A stretch of 53,104 nt of DNA from contig CAIXIN010000056.1 of assembly GCA_903919545.1 (NCBI GenBank), positions 1 through 53,104 of the forward strand. The letters are read 5' to 3'. The notes below the pieces were generated by a model. It made no database searches and was not told the origin of the DNA. It was given only the letters and a program-made list of their open reading frames with translations. Positions within the stretch are counted from its first letter, which is position 1, and every line of letters begins with the position of its first letter. The translations under genes and the position numbers were made by a program. The DNA comes from an uncultured bacterium. GTDB taxonomy: Bacteria; Bacillota_I; Bacilli_A; Erysipelotrichales; Erysipelotrichaceae. Below are positions 16,629 to 24,980 of the stretch, piece by piece.

Positions 16629-17438
16629 CTAACGATCCAATTGATCCAACTCAGCCATAACCAAGGCAGGGATCTTAAACTCAAGATCCGCATTTTCGAT
16701 CATACGGGCTTCATGAGTACTCTTAGGTAAAGGAATGGTTCCTTTTTGAACACAATATTTGATCGCTAAACGAGCGACACTTACGTTTAATTTATCAGCG
16801 ATCGCAACGATCTTTTCGTTTTTAAACAGTTTACCTGTCGCAAGTGGAGAATAGGCTTCGATTAAGATCTGATGGGTATCACAGAAACTAACAGTTTCTT
16901 TTTGAGTGTGTCCTATCCAATAGGAGATCTGATTTACGAAAGGAACGATCTCACAGGCATCGATGAGGGCCTGTATGTCTTTAGGAGCGAAATTAGATAC
17001 TCCTATGGTTTTGATCTTACCTTCTTTATAAAGCTTCTCAAAAGCTTTCCAAGAGTCGATGTTGCCTTGTGTACAATCTTTACCGATCTTATCCCATGGC
17101 CAAGGCGCATGGATGAGGTATAGGTCTAAGTAATCTACACCTAGTTTAGTAATGGTCTTCTCAAATTCAACCAAGGCTTCATCATAACCTTTGATTTGGG
17201 CTTGAAGTTTACTGGTGATAAAGAGCTCTTGTCTAGGGATTCCTGAATCTTTGATGGCTCTTCCTACAGCTTCTTCATTCCCATAAGCAGCTGCTGTATC
17301 GATATGACGATAGCCATTCTTAAGCGCTAAGCTTACTGCTTCATAGGCTGCTTCATTAGGAATCTGCCAAGTCCCAAAACCTACCACAGGGATATTTATC
17401 CCATTACGAGTGGTTTTTACTTCATGGATTGTTTTCAT
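16629..17438 (-). CDS. Aldo/keto reductase
   Basis: A 269-residue (alpha/beta)8 NADPH-dependent reductase. The catalytic tetrad can be followed: HIDTAAAYGNE (Asp, Tyr), ITSKLQ (Lys) and YLIHAPWP (His). The cofactor end shows the IPLPKSTHEARM stretch. Length and layout match the AKR5/2,5-diketo-D-gluconate-reductase-like group. Upstream, on the same strand, the DUF47 gene ends 39 bases away with only a weak hairpin between, so read-through from the phosphate operon is possible. Confidence 0.93.
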   Translation of the reverse strand: MKTIHEVKTTRNGINIPVVGFGTWQIPNEAAYEAVSLALKNGYRHIDTAAAYGNEEAVGRAIKDSGIPRQELFITSKLQAQIKGYDEALVEFEKTITKLGVDYLDLYLIHAPWPWDKIGKDCTQGNIDSWKAFEKLYKEGKIKTIGVSNFAPKDIQALIDACEIVPFVNQISYWIGHTQKETVSFCDTHQILIEAYSPLATGKLFKNEKIVAIADKLNVSVARLAIKYCVQKGTIPLPKSTHEARMIENADLEFKIPALVMAELDQLDR

Positions 17439-17477
17439 TAGGTCCTCTTTCTAAAGGTAAACTAAAACAGTTTAAGT

Positions 17478-18137
17478 TTATAGTTTAGCGATAAGAAGTC
17501 TTTCTACAGAATTCGCAACATCTTCTAAACGATCACAAGTATCTTCCATTCTAGAATAAATGGCTTTCTTTTGAACGATACGTTTAGCGTCGGTCTCATT
17601 GATGAAAAGATTTCTCATACTATCAATATAGACTCGATCCGCATCTTCTTCCAGTGTATTGATTTCTTTTATGACCGCATACATCTTAACTGTATCCATT
17701 TTTTTGAATCGTCTAAGATGAGTCATCAGTTCTAAAGCCAATTCAGCTTGAAGGACCATGATGTCGATGAACTTATTGTAGAAGATATCTGGTTCTTTGA
17801 TGTTGAGCATATAGATATGAGCTGAGACATAGTCGATATGATCAGTAACGTTCTCGATTGATTTTAAGATATCGATAAGATCAGATTGATCGATAGGAGT
17901 AATAAAAGCATCTTCGATGATCTGAAGTGATCTATGGACATGATGATCTCCTTCGTGTTCGATCTCTTTGATCTTGAGTTGTTCTTCACGACTGATGATG
18001 CCATCTTTGAAGCCTTCTTTTAAGGCATTGGCGGCTCTAAGAGTAATCTCAGCGCCTTGTGTAATCATTTCAAAATAATCAACATCGGATGGGATAATAA
18101 TACCTTTGATTTTTGATAAGAGCGTTTTCTTTGTCAT
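17478..18137 (-). CDS. DUF47 family PiT-associated regulator (PhoU-like)
   Basis: A 219-residue all-helical protein of the DUF47/PhoU-like family that partners PiT phosphate transporters. Features are FEMITQGAEITLRAANALKEGF, IEHEGDHHVHRSLQIIEDAFITPIDQSDLIDILKSIENVTDHID and the closing EDTCDRLEDVANSVERLL helix, with the acidic and His residues that bind metal in PhoU proteins. The ATG at 18137 is chosen because AGGAGG precedes it; the longer in-frame extension to 18221 overlaps the transporter gene and has no RBS. It lies eight bases after the PiT gene. Confidence 0.9.
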   Translation of the reverse strand: MTKKTLLSKIKGIIIPSDVDYFEMITQGAEITLRAANALKEGFKDGIISREEQLKIKEIEHEGDHHVHRSLQIIEDAFITPIDQSDLIDILKSIENVTDHIDYVSAHIYMLNIKEPDIFYNKFIDIMVLQAELALELMTHLRRFKKMDTVKMYAVIKEINTLEEDADRVYIDSMRNLFINETDAKRIVQKKAIYSRMEDTCDRLEDVANSVERLLIAKL

Positions 18138-18145
18138 AGTGCCTC

Positions 18146-19150
18146 CTATAGCAATATTGAGCGAATGATGATCGCGAACACATAACCCAAAAACATACAC
18201 GCAGGGAAAGTCAAGATCCATGCGGCAATCATTTCCTTAGCGATGCCCCAATCGACTTTAGAGACACCTCGTGATGCACCTGCACCCATCATCGCTGTGG
18301 CTTTAGAGTTGGTGGTACTCAGTGGGATCCCCCAAGAAGTCGCCAAGAGTAAGCTTACAGAAGCAATGAGTTCAGCAGTAAAGCCTTGATACTTCTCAAG
18401 ATTGACCATATCCATACCCATGGTTTTGATGATACGGTAACCTCCAATAGAAGTCCCTATCGCCATGATCCCAGAAGCAGCAACCATGATCCATAAAGGA
18501 ATGACCATTGCCCCTGTTTGAACAGGTAAAGCTTTACCTACGATAAGCGCTAAAACCATAACGCCCATAAACTTCTGACCATCTTGAGCTCCATGAGCGA
18601 AAGCCATCAACATCGCTGAGACCAGTTGTCCTCGTGCGAAGAATTTATTTGCTTTTCTACGATTCACGTTTCTAAACATATAGCCAACCAGTTTGGTTCC
18701 AAAGTAACCCGCTACTAAACCTACAAAAACAGAGATAAATAAACCGCCGAATACTTTTCCAACGGAAGTCATATTAAGTGCCGCAAGACCATTTAAAGAC
18801 ATGCCAGCACCCATTAAGCCAGCCACTAAAGCATGGCTCTCACTGGTAGGTATCCCAAATCTCCAGGCCCCAACGGCCCATAAGACGATGGCCAATTGAG
18901 CAGCAGCTAAGGTAACCAATCCTTCTGTACCAGAAGAGATCGATATGATCGTAGATGTCGTCATCGCAACAGCAGAACCCATCAAGAAAACCCCTAAGAA
19001 GTTGAAGAAAGCACCCATCATGATGGCAGCTTTTGGAGACATAACACGGGTAGATACGACCGTTGCGATCGCATTAGGCGCATCTGTCCATCCATTAACG
19101 AAGATCGAGCAACCAATCAGAAACAAGGTAAAGATTAGGATAACATTCAT
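18146..19150 (-). CDS. pit: Inorganic phosphate transporter, PiT family
   Basis: A 334-residue membrane protein with about ten helices. The duplicated PiT signature is visible as NGWTDAPNAIATVVSTR near the start and as FAHGAQDGQKFMGV and STTNSKATAMMGAG later. PiT proteins import inorganic phosphate with a cation. AAGGAG precedes the ATG, and a promoter (TTGATT, 17 bases, TAAAAT) lies about 100 bases upstream. The DUF47 gene follows directly, the usual pair. Confidence 0.92.
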   Translation of the reverse strand: MNVILIFTLFLIGCSIFVNGWTDAPNAIATVVSTRVMSPKAAIMMGAFFNFLGVFLMGSAVAMTTSTIISISSGTEGLVTLAAAQLAIVLWAVGAWRFGIPTSESHALVAGLMGAGMSLNGLAALNMTSVGKVFGGLFISVFVGLVAGYFGTKLVGYMFRNVNRRKANKFFARGQLVSAMLMAFAHGAQDGQKFMGVMVLALIVGKALPVQTGAMVIPLWIMVAASGIMAIGTSIGGYRIIKTMGMDMVNLEKYQGFTAELIASVSLLLATSWGIPLSTTNSKATAMMGAGASRGVSKVDWGIAKEMIAAWILTFPACMFLGYVFAIIIRSILL

Positions 19151-19252
19151 AGGGATAATTCTCCTTGTTGAATCAAACGACAGACACGCATTTCTTTTTT
19201 CTAATCAAGCTGTGGTTTACTAAGTCTTCCACTTTTATAAGTTCACATCGAA

Positions 19253-19281
19253 ATTTTACGATATGGTTCCTAATAAATCAA
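19253..19281 (-). promoter_or_regulatory. Sigma-A-type promoter for the pit-DUF47 operon
   Basis: Read on the minus strand: TTGATT (19276-19281), a 17-base spacer, and TAAAAT (19253-19258). The roughly 200-base gap between pit and kbl otherwise shows no gene and no clear hairpin after kbl. Confidence 0.6.
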
Positions 19282-19352
19282 GGACTTAAAAGCACTCTTT
19301 TTAGAAAGATTTAAAACCACTTATTTAATACAGGGTGCCTATCAATTATACC

Positions 19353-20537
19353 TTAAATAGAACCCAATTCTTTGCGTACTTGAATAAACATATCGACTGC
19401 TTTTTGAAGTTGAGATTGAGTATGCGCAGCACTGACCATGACCCTTAAACGAGCTTTTCCTTTAGGGACAGTAGGGAATATGATCGGTGAGATATAGACC
19501 CCTAGTTCATAGAGTCTTTTAGAGTATTTAACGGTCAAAGCTTCATCGAAAATCATGACAGGAGTTATAGGTGATTCACTGTGTCCAATATCAAATCCAG
19601 CTTGGCTCATTTTCGTTTTAAAGTATGCACTGTTGTCCCATAAGGACTTCGTATAGGCATCGCTTTCACTCATCATCTTGACCCCTTCGATGAGGGCTCC
19701 TACTACTGCAGGAGGTAAACTCGTTGAGAATAGAAGAGGACGAGCTCTTAAAGTGAGCCATTCTTTCATAACTTTCTTGCCTGCCACATAACCGCCCATA
19801 GCCCCAAAAGCTTTCGATAAGGTACCTATCGTAAAATCGATTCTCTCATGTAGATGGAAATGATCGACGGTGCCTCTTCCGTTTTCTCCTAAGACGCCTG
19901 ATCCATGGGCATCATCGACATAGGTCAAACAGGCATATTTTTCTGCGAGATCTACGATCTGAGGTAGTAAGGCAAGATCTCCATCCATAGAAAAGACCCC
20001 ATCCGTAATGATGAGGACATTGGTGTATTGTGTTCGTTTTTCTTTTAAAATACGCTCTAGATCGATCATATCACTATGTTTATAGACCGCTTTATCCGCT
20101 TTAGATAATTTGACCCCATCAATGATGGAGGCATGATTCAGTTCATCTGAAAGAATAAGATCGCCTAGATCTGTAATGGCTTGGATGACTCCTGCGTTAC
20201 AGTTGAATCCAGATTGGAAAACTAAAGCTGCTTCTTCTTTCTTAAATACAGCTAAATCGGCTTCGAGTTGTTCATGAAGAGACATATTTCCCAGTATAGT
20301 CTTAACGGAACCAGAACCTATTCCGAATTGTTCTATGGCTTTAATGGAGGCTTGTTTTAAACGAGGATGATTTGCGAATCCTAGATAGTTATTTGAAGTT
20401 AGATTGATGACTTCTTTCCCGTTGATGATGACCATGGCTTCATTGGGAGTTTCTAGGATAGGCAATACTCTAAAAGTACCTTCTGCTTTAAGTTGATCAA
20501 CTTTGGCTTTTAAGAAATCGAGGTCATGGATACTCAT
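19353..20537 (-). CDS. kbl: Glycine C-acetyltransferase (2-amino-3-ketobutyrate CoA ligase)
   Basis: A 394-residue PLP enzyme of the alpha-oxoamine synthase family. [16 protein letters not shown] carries the PLP-binding Lys; [26 protein letters not shown] and [17 protein letters not shown] are the classic motifs. It cleaves 2-amino-3-oxobutyrate with CoA to glycine and acetyl-CoA. The start overlaps the stop of the threonine dehydrogenase gene by 4 bases, and that pairing fixes the function better than homology alone, since the family also includes 8-amino-7-oxononanoate synthase. Confidence 0.94.
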   Translation of the reverse strand: MSIHDLDFLKAKVDQLKAEGTFRVLPILETPNEAMVIINGKEVINLTSNNYLGFANHPRLKQASIKAIEQFGIGSGSVKTILGNMSLHEQLEADLAVFKKEEAALVFQSGFNCNAGVIQAITDLGDLILSDELNHASIIDGVKLSKADKAVYKHSDMIDLERILKEKRTQYTNVLIITDGVFSMDGDLALLPQIVDLAEKYACLTYVDDAHGSGVLGENGRGTVDHFHLHERIDFTIGTLSKAFGAMGGYVAGKKVMKEWLTLRARPLLFSTSLPPAVVGALIEGVKMMSESDAYTKSLWDNSAYFKTKMSQAGFDIGHSESPITPVMIFDEALTVKYSKRLYELGVYISPIIFPTVPKGKARLRVMVSAAHTQSQLQKAVDMFIQVRKELGSI

Positions 20538-21592
20538 TTGTGATCACCATCGGATACTCGTAGAACGATCTTTCCGCAGTTGCCAGAATGCATGAGTTCA
20601 AAAGCGTGTTCATAATCGTCGAAAGGTAAGATATGGGTTACGATCTTATCGAGATCTAATAGTCCCGCATCGATCAGTTCTTTGCCTTGTTGCCAAGTGG
20701 TCATAATACGACGTCCTGTGATCCCATGGATGGTGATGCCTTTGAAGACGATCTCATTGGCCACGTCTATGGTCATCGGATGATCAGGTAGACCTAAGAT
20801 GGATAAACGACCACCTTTTTTAAGAAAACTAAAAGCCTGATGAAGGGCAGTAGGCGCTCCACTCATCTCGCATACCACATCGACCCCATAACCATTGGTC
20901 GCATCCAGTATGATCTTGGTGACGTCTTCATTAAGAGAATTCAGTGCCATATGAGCACCTAATTCTTTAGATAGATTTAAACGATAGTTATTGATGTCTA
21001 CTGCGATGATCAAACGTGCCCCTAAAGCTTTGGCCACATTGACAGCCATAAGACCTATAGGGCCAACACCTACGATGGCGATCGTTTTACCTTTGACTTC
21101 TCCAGAAGTTACAGTATGGATCGCATTGCCTAAAGGTTCTTGGACACATAGGTAAGCAGGATCTATTTTTGGGTTATTGATCCAGGCATTTTTAGCGGGG
21201 ATCGCGATATATTCTGCGAAAGCCCCATCTCGATCTACACCTAAGATCTCTGTGTTTTGACAGATATGACCATTACCACTTAAACAGAATTCACAGGTCC
21301 CACAGATGATGTGGGTCTCTGCCGATACGATGTCTCCTAGTTTAACACTGGTGACCTTGTTTCCGACTTGGATGACTTCTCCAGCCAATTCATGACCCAT
21401 GACTTGAGGGATCTTGATTCTGGATTTGGCCCAGTCGTTGTAGTCATAAATATGGACGTCTGTACCACAGACAGAAGCCGTTAAGACCTTGATGAGGATC
21501 TCGTCGTCTTGGATGGATGGGATGGGTTTAGAGATGATGCCGGCCCCACGCTGTGGACTCAGTTTACTAATCGTTTTCATGGTGGTTTTCAT
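20534..21592 (-). CDS. tdh: L-threonine 3-dehydrogenase
   Basis: A 352-residue zinc medium-chain dehydrogenase. The catalytic zinc region is [16 protein letters not shown] with MGHELAGEV; the structural zinc loop is [15 protein letters not shown]; the Rossmann motif is [20 protein letters not shown]. The stretch [13 protein letters not shown] is characteristic of Tdh rather than of generic alcohol dehydrogenases. It oxidises threonine to 2-amino-3-oxobutyrate for Kbl, encoded just downstream. An extended -10 (TGATACAAT on the minus strand) about 20 bases upstream and two inverted repeats suggest dedicated control. Confidence 0.95.
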   Translation of the reverse strand: MKTTMKTISKLSPQRGAGIISKPIPSIQDDEILIKVLTASVCGTDVHIYDYNDWAKSRIKIPQVMGHELAGEVIQVGNKVTSVKLGDIVSAETHIICGTCEFCLSGNGHICQNTEILGVDRDGAFAEYIAIPAKNAWINNPKIDPAYLCVQEPLGNAIHTVTSGEVKGKTIAIVGVGPIGLMAVNVAKALGARLIIAVDINNYRLNLSKELGAHMALNSLNEDVTKIILDATNGYGVDVVCEMSGAPTALHQAFSFLKKGGRLSILGLPDHPMTIDVANEIVFKGITIHGITGRRIMTTWQQGKELIDAGLLDLDKIVTHILPFDDYEHAFELMHSGNCGKIVLRVSDGDHK

Positions 21593-21611
21593 AAGGGACC
21601 TCTTTGATTTA

Positions 21612-21637
21612 ATTGTATCATAGGGACATCATACAAT
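21612..21637. promoter_or_regulatory. Inverted repeat over the tdh promoter (candidate operator)
   Basis: ATTGTAT at 21612-21618 and ATACAAT at 21631-21637 are perfect inverted repeats 12 bases apart. The first arm contains the tdh -10 (TACAAT on the minus strand), so a protein bound here would block tdh-kbl transcription. Confidence 0.45.
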
Positions 21638-21686
21638 GACCCCTTCTGTGTGTGCGAAAAGTGAAAAAATAGGCTTATATAAGACA

Positions 21687-21718
21687 TTGTGTTCACCATT
21701 GTGGACACTTGAACACAA
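21687..21718. promoter_or_regulatory. Long inverted repeat in the tdh / LURP-one divergent region
   Basis: TTGTGTTCA at 21687-21695 and TGAACACAA at 21710-21718 are perfect inverted repeats with a 14-base spacer. The arm centres are about two helical turns apart, as for a dimeric or tetrameric regulator. It could serve tdh-kbl, the LURP-one gene, or both. Confidence 0.5.
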
Positions 21719-21742
21719 TATTTAAACAGATAAGGTGTTTGC

Positions 21743-21772
21743 TTTATCGACTTTGGATTTATGGTCTATAAT
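21743..21772 (+). promoter_or_regulatory. Promoter for the LURP-one-like gene
   Basis: A perfect TATAAT at 21767-21772 with a weak -35 (TTTATC at 21743-21748, 18-base spacer), followed by AAAGGAG just before the ATG at 21790. Confidence 0.55.
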
Positions 21773-21789
21773 AAAATAAAGGAGAATTT

Positions 21790-22302
21790 ATGAAACTCTA
21801 TATTAAACAACAAGTATTCTCATGGAAAGATAAGTTTACGATTAAAGATGAGGCAGATCTCGATAAGTATACCGTCGAAGGAGAATTCTTCTCATTCGGT
21901 AAGAAGCTTCATATTTATGATGCGAGTGGGGTAGAAGTAGCCTTCATTCATCAAAAAGTCATGAGCTTGATGCCACGTTATTTTGTTTATCAAAATGAAC
22001 AAGAAGTCGCCGAGATCGTTAAGAAATTTACTTTCTTAAAACAAGCCTATGTAGTCAATGGGCCTAATTGGAAAGTCGAAGGCAACTTCAATGCGCATAT
22101 GTATCGTGTCTTTGATCAAGACAATCCTGTCATCAACATCGAAAAAGCATGGTTCAGTTGGGGTGATTCTTATGTATTAGACATCGACCCAGCGGTCAAT
22201 GAAGTTTTAGCCTTGGCGGTTGTATTGGCGATCGATGCGGCCAATGAACAAGCCAATTCAAGCAACAATTCCAGTCGTGGTGGAATAAACATCAAGTTCT
22301 AG
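21790..22302 (+). CDS. LURP-one-related (Tubby-like fold, DUF567) family protein
   Basis: A 170-residue protein with the LURP-one pattern of repeated beta-strands: MKLYIKQQVFSWKDKFTIKDE, YTVEGEFFSFGKKLHIYDASG, VAFIHQKVMSLMPRYFVY, NWKVEGNFNAHMYRVFDQ and a final hydrophobic helix (VLALAVVLAIDAANEQ). The Tubby-like fold may bind phosphoinositides or other lipids in some relatives, but bacterial function is not established. AAAGGAG and a TATAAT promoter precede it. The C-terminus is Ser/Asn-rich. Confidence 0.85.
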   Translation: MKLYIKQQVFSWKDKFTIKDEADLDKYTVEGEFFSFGKKLHIYDASGVEVAFIHQKVMSLMPRYFVYQNEQEVAEIVKKFTFLKQAYVVNGPNWKVEGNFNAHMYRVFDQDNPVINIEKAWFSWGDSYVLDIDPAVNEVLALAVVLAIDAANEQANSSNNSSRGGINIKF

Positions 22303-22338
22303 CTTGTGGTTATGATTTCATCTAAAAGGGAGTCTATC

Positions 22339-22632
22339 ATGAATGTTCTTTTGATTTGTGCATCTGGTTTATCGACCAGTATCTTGGTCAACAATATGAG
22401 ACAGTATGCCTCCAAAGAGGATAAGATCCACGCCTGTTCAGTAAGTGAACTTATAAGTAATCTAGAGGGTGTCGATGTGATCTTGGTTGGACCTCAAATT
22501 CGTCATCATTTAAAATCCATAGAAGAAGCTACTCATATAGGTCAAATCGTAGCTCTGATGGATCCTAAAGTCTACAGTCGAATCGATGGGGAAGGTATGC
22601 TAGAACAAGCTAGATCCTTATTTAAAAAATAA
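22339..22632 (+). CDS. Orphan PTS lactose/cellobiose-family IIB component
   Basis: A 97-residue protein with the phosphocysteine loop at its N-terminus, LLICASGLSTSILV, followed by VDVILVGPQIRHHL and the ALMDPKVYSRIDGE stretch, all typical of CelA/ChbB-type IIB proteins (about 100 residues). The ATG at 22339 is supported by AAAGGGAG; longer in-frame starts lack an RBS. It lies 36 bases after the LURP-one gene and is followed by a terminator; no IIA or IIC gene is nearby, so it must pair with components elsewhere or act in regulation. Confidence 0.88.
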   Translation: MNVLLICASGLSTSILVNNMRQYASKEDKIHACSVSELISNLEGVDVILVGPQIRHHLKSIEEATHIGQIVALMDPKVYSRIDGEGMLEQARSLFKK

Positions 22633-22638
22633 TCTTAG

Positions 22639-22660
22639 AAGGTGCTTAAGCACCTTTTTT
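22639..22660 (+). terminator. Rho-independent terminator after the PTS IIB gene
   Basis: AAGGTGC, loop TTAA, GCACCTT and a run of T. Confidence 0.92.
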
Positions 22661-22674
22661 ATTTCTCATGAGCT

Positions 22675-22688
22675 CGAAAGCCCTTTCG
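22675..22688. promoter_or_regulatory. LacI-type operator 1, upstream of GH30
   Basis: CGAAAGCCCTTTCG, a palindrome (arms CGAAAG and CTTTCG). It lies immediately upstream of an extended -10 (TGA then TAAAAT at 22693-22698). The expected transcript start, about seven bases on, nearly coincides with the GH30 ATG at 22707. It shares its core with four other boxes in this locus. Confidence 0.7.
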
Positions 22689-22706
22689 ATGATAAAATAG
22701 AATTAC

Positions 22707-24176
22707 ATGAAAACATCTCTATCACTCCTCATTGTATTACTGAGTTTAAGTGCTTGCGTTAAAGAAGAGCCGGAACCAGAACCAGAACCTACACCTGATC
22801 TATATAAAATCATAGATCAAACCAAGGTCTTCTTAACGACCATTGATCAGACCTATGCCTATACTCAGATCACTGAAGGTATAACACTTTATAATAAGAA
22901 AGATGCGCCTAAGATTGGTTTCGATGTTTATGTCGATCCCAATAAGACTTACCAAAACATCTTAGGAGTAGGAGCTTCTTTTACAGATAGTTCAGCCTAT
23001 CTTATTAATCAAGTACTAAGTGAAAATGATCGCAATAGCTTAATGGAAAAGTTGTTTAGTAAAGAGAATGGGATAGGGCTTTCGTTTATTCGCAATCCAA
23101 TGGGATCTTCTGATTTCTCTAGAACCTTCTATTCCTATGATGATCAAGCAAAGGGTATAAAAGATGAAGATCTAAGTGATTTTAGTATCGCTCATGATCA
23201 AGAAGACATCATTCCTTTGGTTAAACAAGCCTTGACTTTGAATCCTGATCTTAAGATCATGATGAGCCCTTGGAGTGCACCAGGTTGGATGAAGACTTCA
23301 GACAGTATGAAAGGTGGATCATTGAATGCCACCTCCTATGAAAGCTATGCCCAATACTTTGTGAAGACGATCAAAGCCTATCAAGAAGAAGGCATCGATC
23401 TATTTGCGATATCTGTTCAAAATGAACCTTTATATGTCCCTACCAATTACGCAGGTATGGGGATGAGTGCAGATCAACAAGCCAAATTCATCAAGGATTA
23501 TCTAAAACCTGCTTTCGTTGAGGAAGGTTTATCGACAAAGATCTTAGCCTATGATCATAACTGGGATCGAAAAGATTATCCTTTAACTGTCTTAGAAAAA
23601 GCTTTAGATGAAGTCGATGGGGTAGCGTGGCACGTCTATGGGGGAAATGTCATATCTCAAACTGAAGTCTATCGTCAATACCCAGAGAAAGACGTATATT
23701 TTACCGAAGCTTCTGGTGGAGAATGGATCCCGCCTTTCGAAGCTGCCTTCTTATCTCAAATCAAAACAGGCATCGATGTGTTTAGAAACTACTCTAGGAC
23801 CTATGTCTTATGGAATATGGCACTTGATGAGAATAATGGACCAGTAGTGCCCGAGTTTGGGAGATCGACCTGTCGTGGTGTCGTTACCGTGAATCAGAGC
23901 ACAAAAGCTTTGACCTATAACTTAGATTTTCTAACCTTAGCTCATTTTAGTGACTACTTAGAAAAGGATGCCTTAAGAATCGATTCAACGAAAGCAGAAG
24001 GCAACTTTACTTCAGTGGCGTTTATGAATCCTGATAAGACCATAACAATGGTCGTTTATAACATCAAAGACACTCAAAGAGATGCCTTGATTCATATAGG
24101 AGATCAAGTCTTAGTTTATAATATGCCAGGTAAATCAGTTGCGACAGTGACCTTTCAAACTCAAATCGTTAAGTAA
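22707..24176 (+). CDS. GH30 family glycoside hydrolase, lipoprotein (probable beta-1,6-glucanase)
   Basis: A 489-residue GH30 enzyme. The signal peptide ends in the lipobox LSAC (Cys17), followed by a Glu-Pro repeat linker, so the enzyme is tethered outside the cell. GVGASFTDSSAYL, SFIRNPMGSSDFS and SPWSAPGWMK are family landmarks; the acid/base Glu is Glu240 in SVQNEP and the nucleophile Glu334 in YFTEASGGEW. GH30 includes endo-beta-1,6-glucanases, which would debranch laminarin-type beta-glucan, and the neighbouring GH16, GH3 and GH5 genes favour that reading. There is no RBS; the ATG sits near the expected transcript start, so it may be leaderless. A terminator follows. Confidence 0.9.
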   Translation: MKTSLSLLIVLLSLSACVKEEPEPEPEPTPDLYKIIDQTKVFLTTIDQTYAYTQITEGITLYNKKDAPKIGFDVYVDPNKTYQNILGVGASFTDSSAYLINQVLSENDRNSLMEKLFSKENGIGLSFIRNPMGSSDFSRTFYSYDDQAKGIKDEDLSDFSIAHDQEDIIPLVKQALTLNPDLKIMMSPWSAPGWMKTSDSMKGGSLNATSYESYAQYFVKTIKAYQEEGIDLFAISVQNEPLYVPTNYAGMGMSADQQAKFIKDYLKPAFVEEGLSTKILAYDHNWDRKDYPLTVLEKALDEVDGVAWHVYGGNVISQTEVYRQYPEKDVYFTEASGGEWIPPFEAAFLSQIKTGIDVFRNYSRTYVLWNMALDENNGPVVPEFGRSTCRGVVTVNQSTKALTYNLDFLTLAHFSDYLEKDALRIDSTKAEGNFTSVAFMNPDKTITMVVYNIKDTQRDALIHIGDQVLVYNMPGKSVATVTFQTQIVK

Positions 24177-24197
24177 CGCTCATACGAGCGTTTTTTT
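24175..24197 (+). terminator. Rho-independent terminator after GH30
   Basis: AACGCTC, loop ATAC, GAGCGTT and a T-run; the stem begins in the stop codon of the GH30 gene. Confidence 0.93.
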
Positions 24198-24299
24198 ATT
24201 TTGGTTTAAGGAATAAGATGAACGATGATGAGTATCGCTGTGTGCTACAATGTTTCTGTCTAAAATGGAATGAAGATTCATCTTAGCGCTTGGAGTCTC

Positions 24300-24980
24300 A
24301 TGAGAAAAAATGTGCTTAATTTTACGTGGTTATTGATAGGGGTCTCGTTGATCTCTATTGGGATCGCCCTTATGAATAAATCTGGTCTAGGTCAAACGGC
24401 GTATTCTGGTTTCGCCACTGCGATAGGTCTAGTCTCTCAAATTAAAAGTGGGACAGTCTTGATCGTTTTTAACATGAGCTGTGTTGTAGGACAGATCATT
24501 CTTCTAGGAAAAGCGTTTCATAAACTTCAATGGCTTCAAGTGATCGTGGCTTACTTAAGTGGGCTCATGGTCAATTTCTGGATCTATGATTTTAGTTTAA
24601 CTTCAACTTATGTCCCTGGGAATTATTTAATCCAATGGATCTTAACTTTACTGGGAATTATTGTGATCTCGATTGGGGTCGCCATCGTGATGGCTTCTGA
24701 AACCATCAAGATGCCTTTAGAGGCTTTCGTCTTGGTGATCTCTGATAGAATTAAGAGACCTTTCGCTCAACTCAGGACCTTAGTCGATGTGATCTCCATC
24801 ATCTTAGGTTTGCTTCTTGTGTTGATTTTTCATCTGGGTTTTGAAACGTTAAGAGAAGGTACATGGATCTCAATGGTTCTACTAGGGACTTCGATGGGGA
24901 TCACTTTTCCTTTAGCTCAGAAAGTGTTGAGCTTCTCTCGTCGAATCCTTAACCCAAAGCTTAATCAAGGTACCCTATGA
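24300..24980 (+). CDS. YczE/YitT-like integral membrane protein
   Basis: A 226-residue protein with about five to six membrane helices. The opening WLLIGVSLISIGIALMNKSGLG and GIVIVMASETIK-like middle section match the YczE/YyaS/YitT-type membrane family (DUF6198), whose molecular role is not established. I prefer the ATG at 24300, preceded by TTGGAG, over an in-frame ATG at 24270 that lacks an RBS. An extended -10 (TGC then TACAAT at 24246-24251) supplies a promoter. The next gene, an MFS transporter, overlaps by 4 bases. Confidence 0.75.
   Translation: MRKNVLNFTWLLIGVSLISIGIALMNKSGLGQTAYSGFATAIGLVSQIKSGTVLIVFNMSCVVGQIILLGKAFHKLQWLQVIVAYLSGLMVNFWIYDFSLTSTYVPGNYLIQWILTLLGIIVISIGVAIVMASETIKMPLEAFVLVISDRIKRPFAQLRTLVDVISIILGLLLVLIFHLGFETLREGTWISMVLLGTSMGITFPLAQKVLSFSRRILNPKLNQGTL

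Noticed and set aside
17478-18221. DUF47 start at 18221
   Set aside because: The extra 28 residues overlap the PiT gene, are unlike the family and lack an RBS; AGGAGG serves ATG 18137.
19151-19352. Riboswitch or small RNA upstream of pit
   Set aside because: No conserved structure recognised; only a plausible promoter.
22721-22795. Glu-Pro codon repeats at the start of GH30 as a DNA repeat element
   Set aside because: It encodes a short linker after the lipobox, a common feature of surface lipoproteins.
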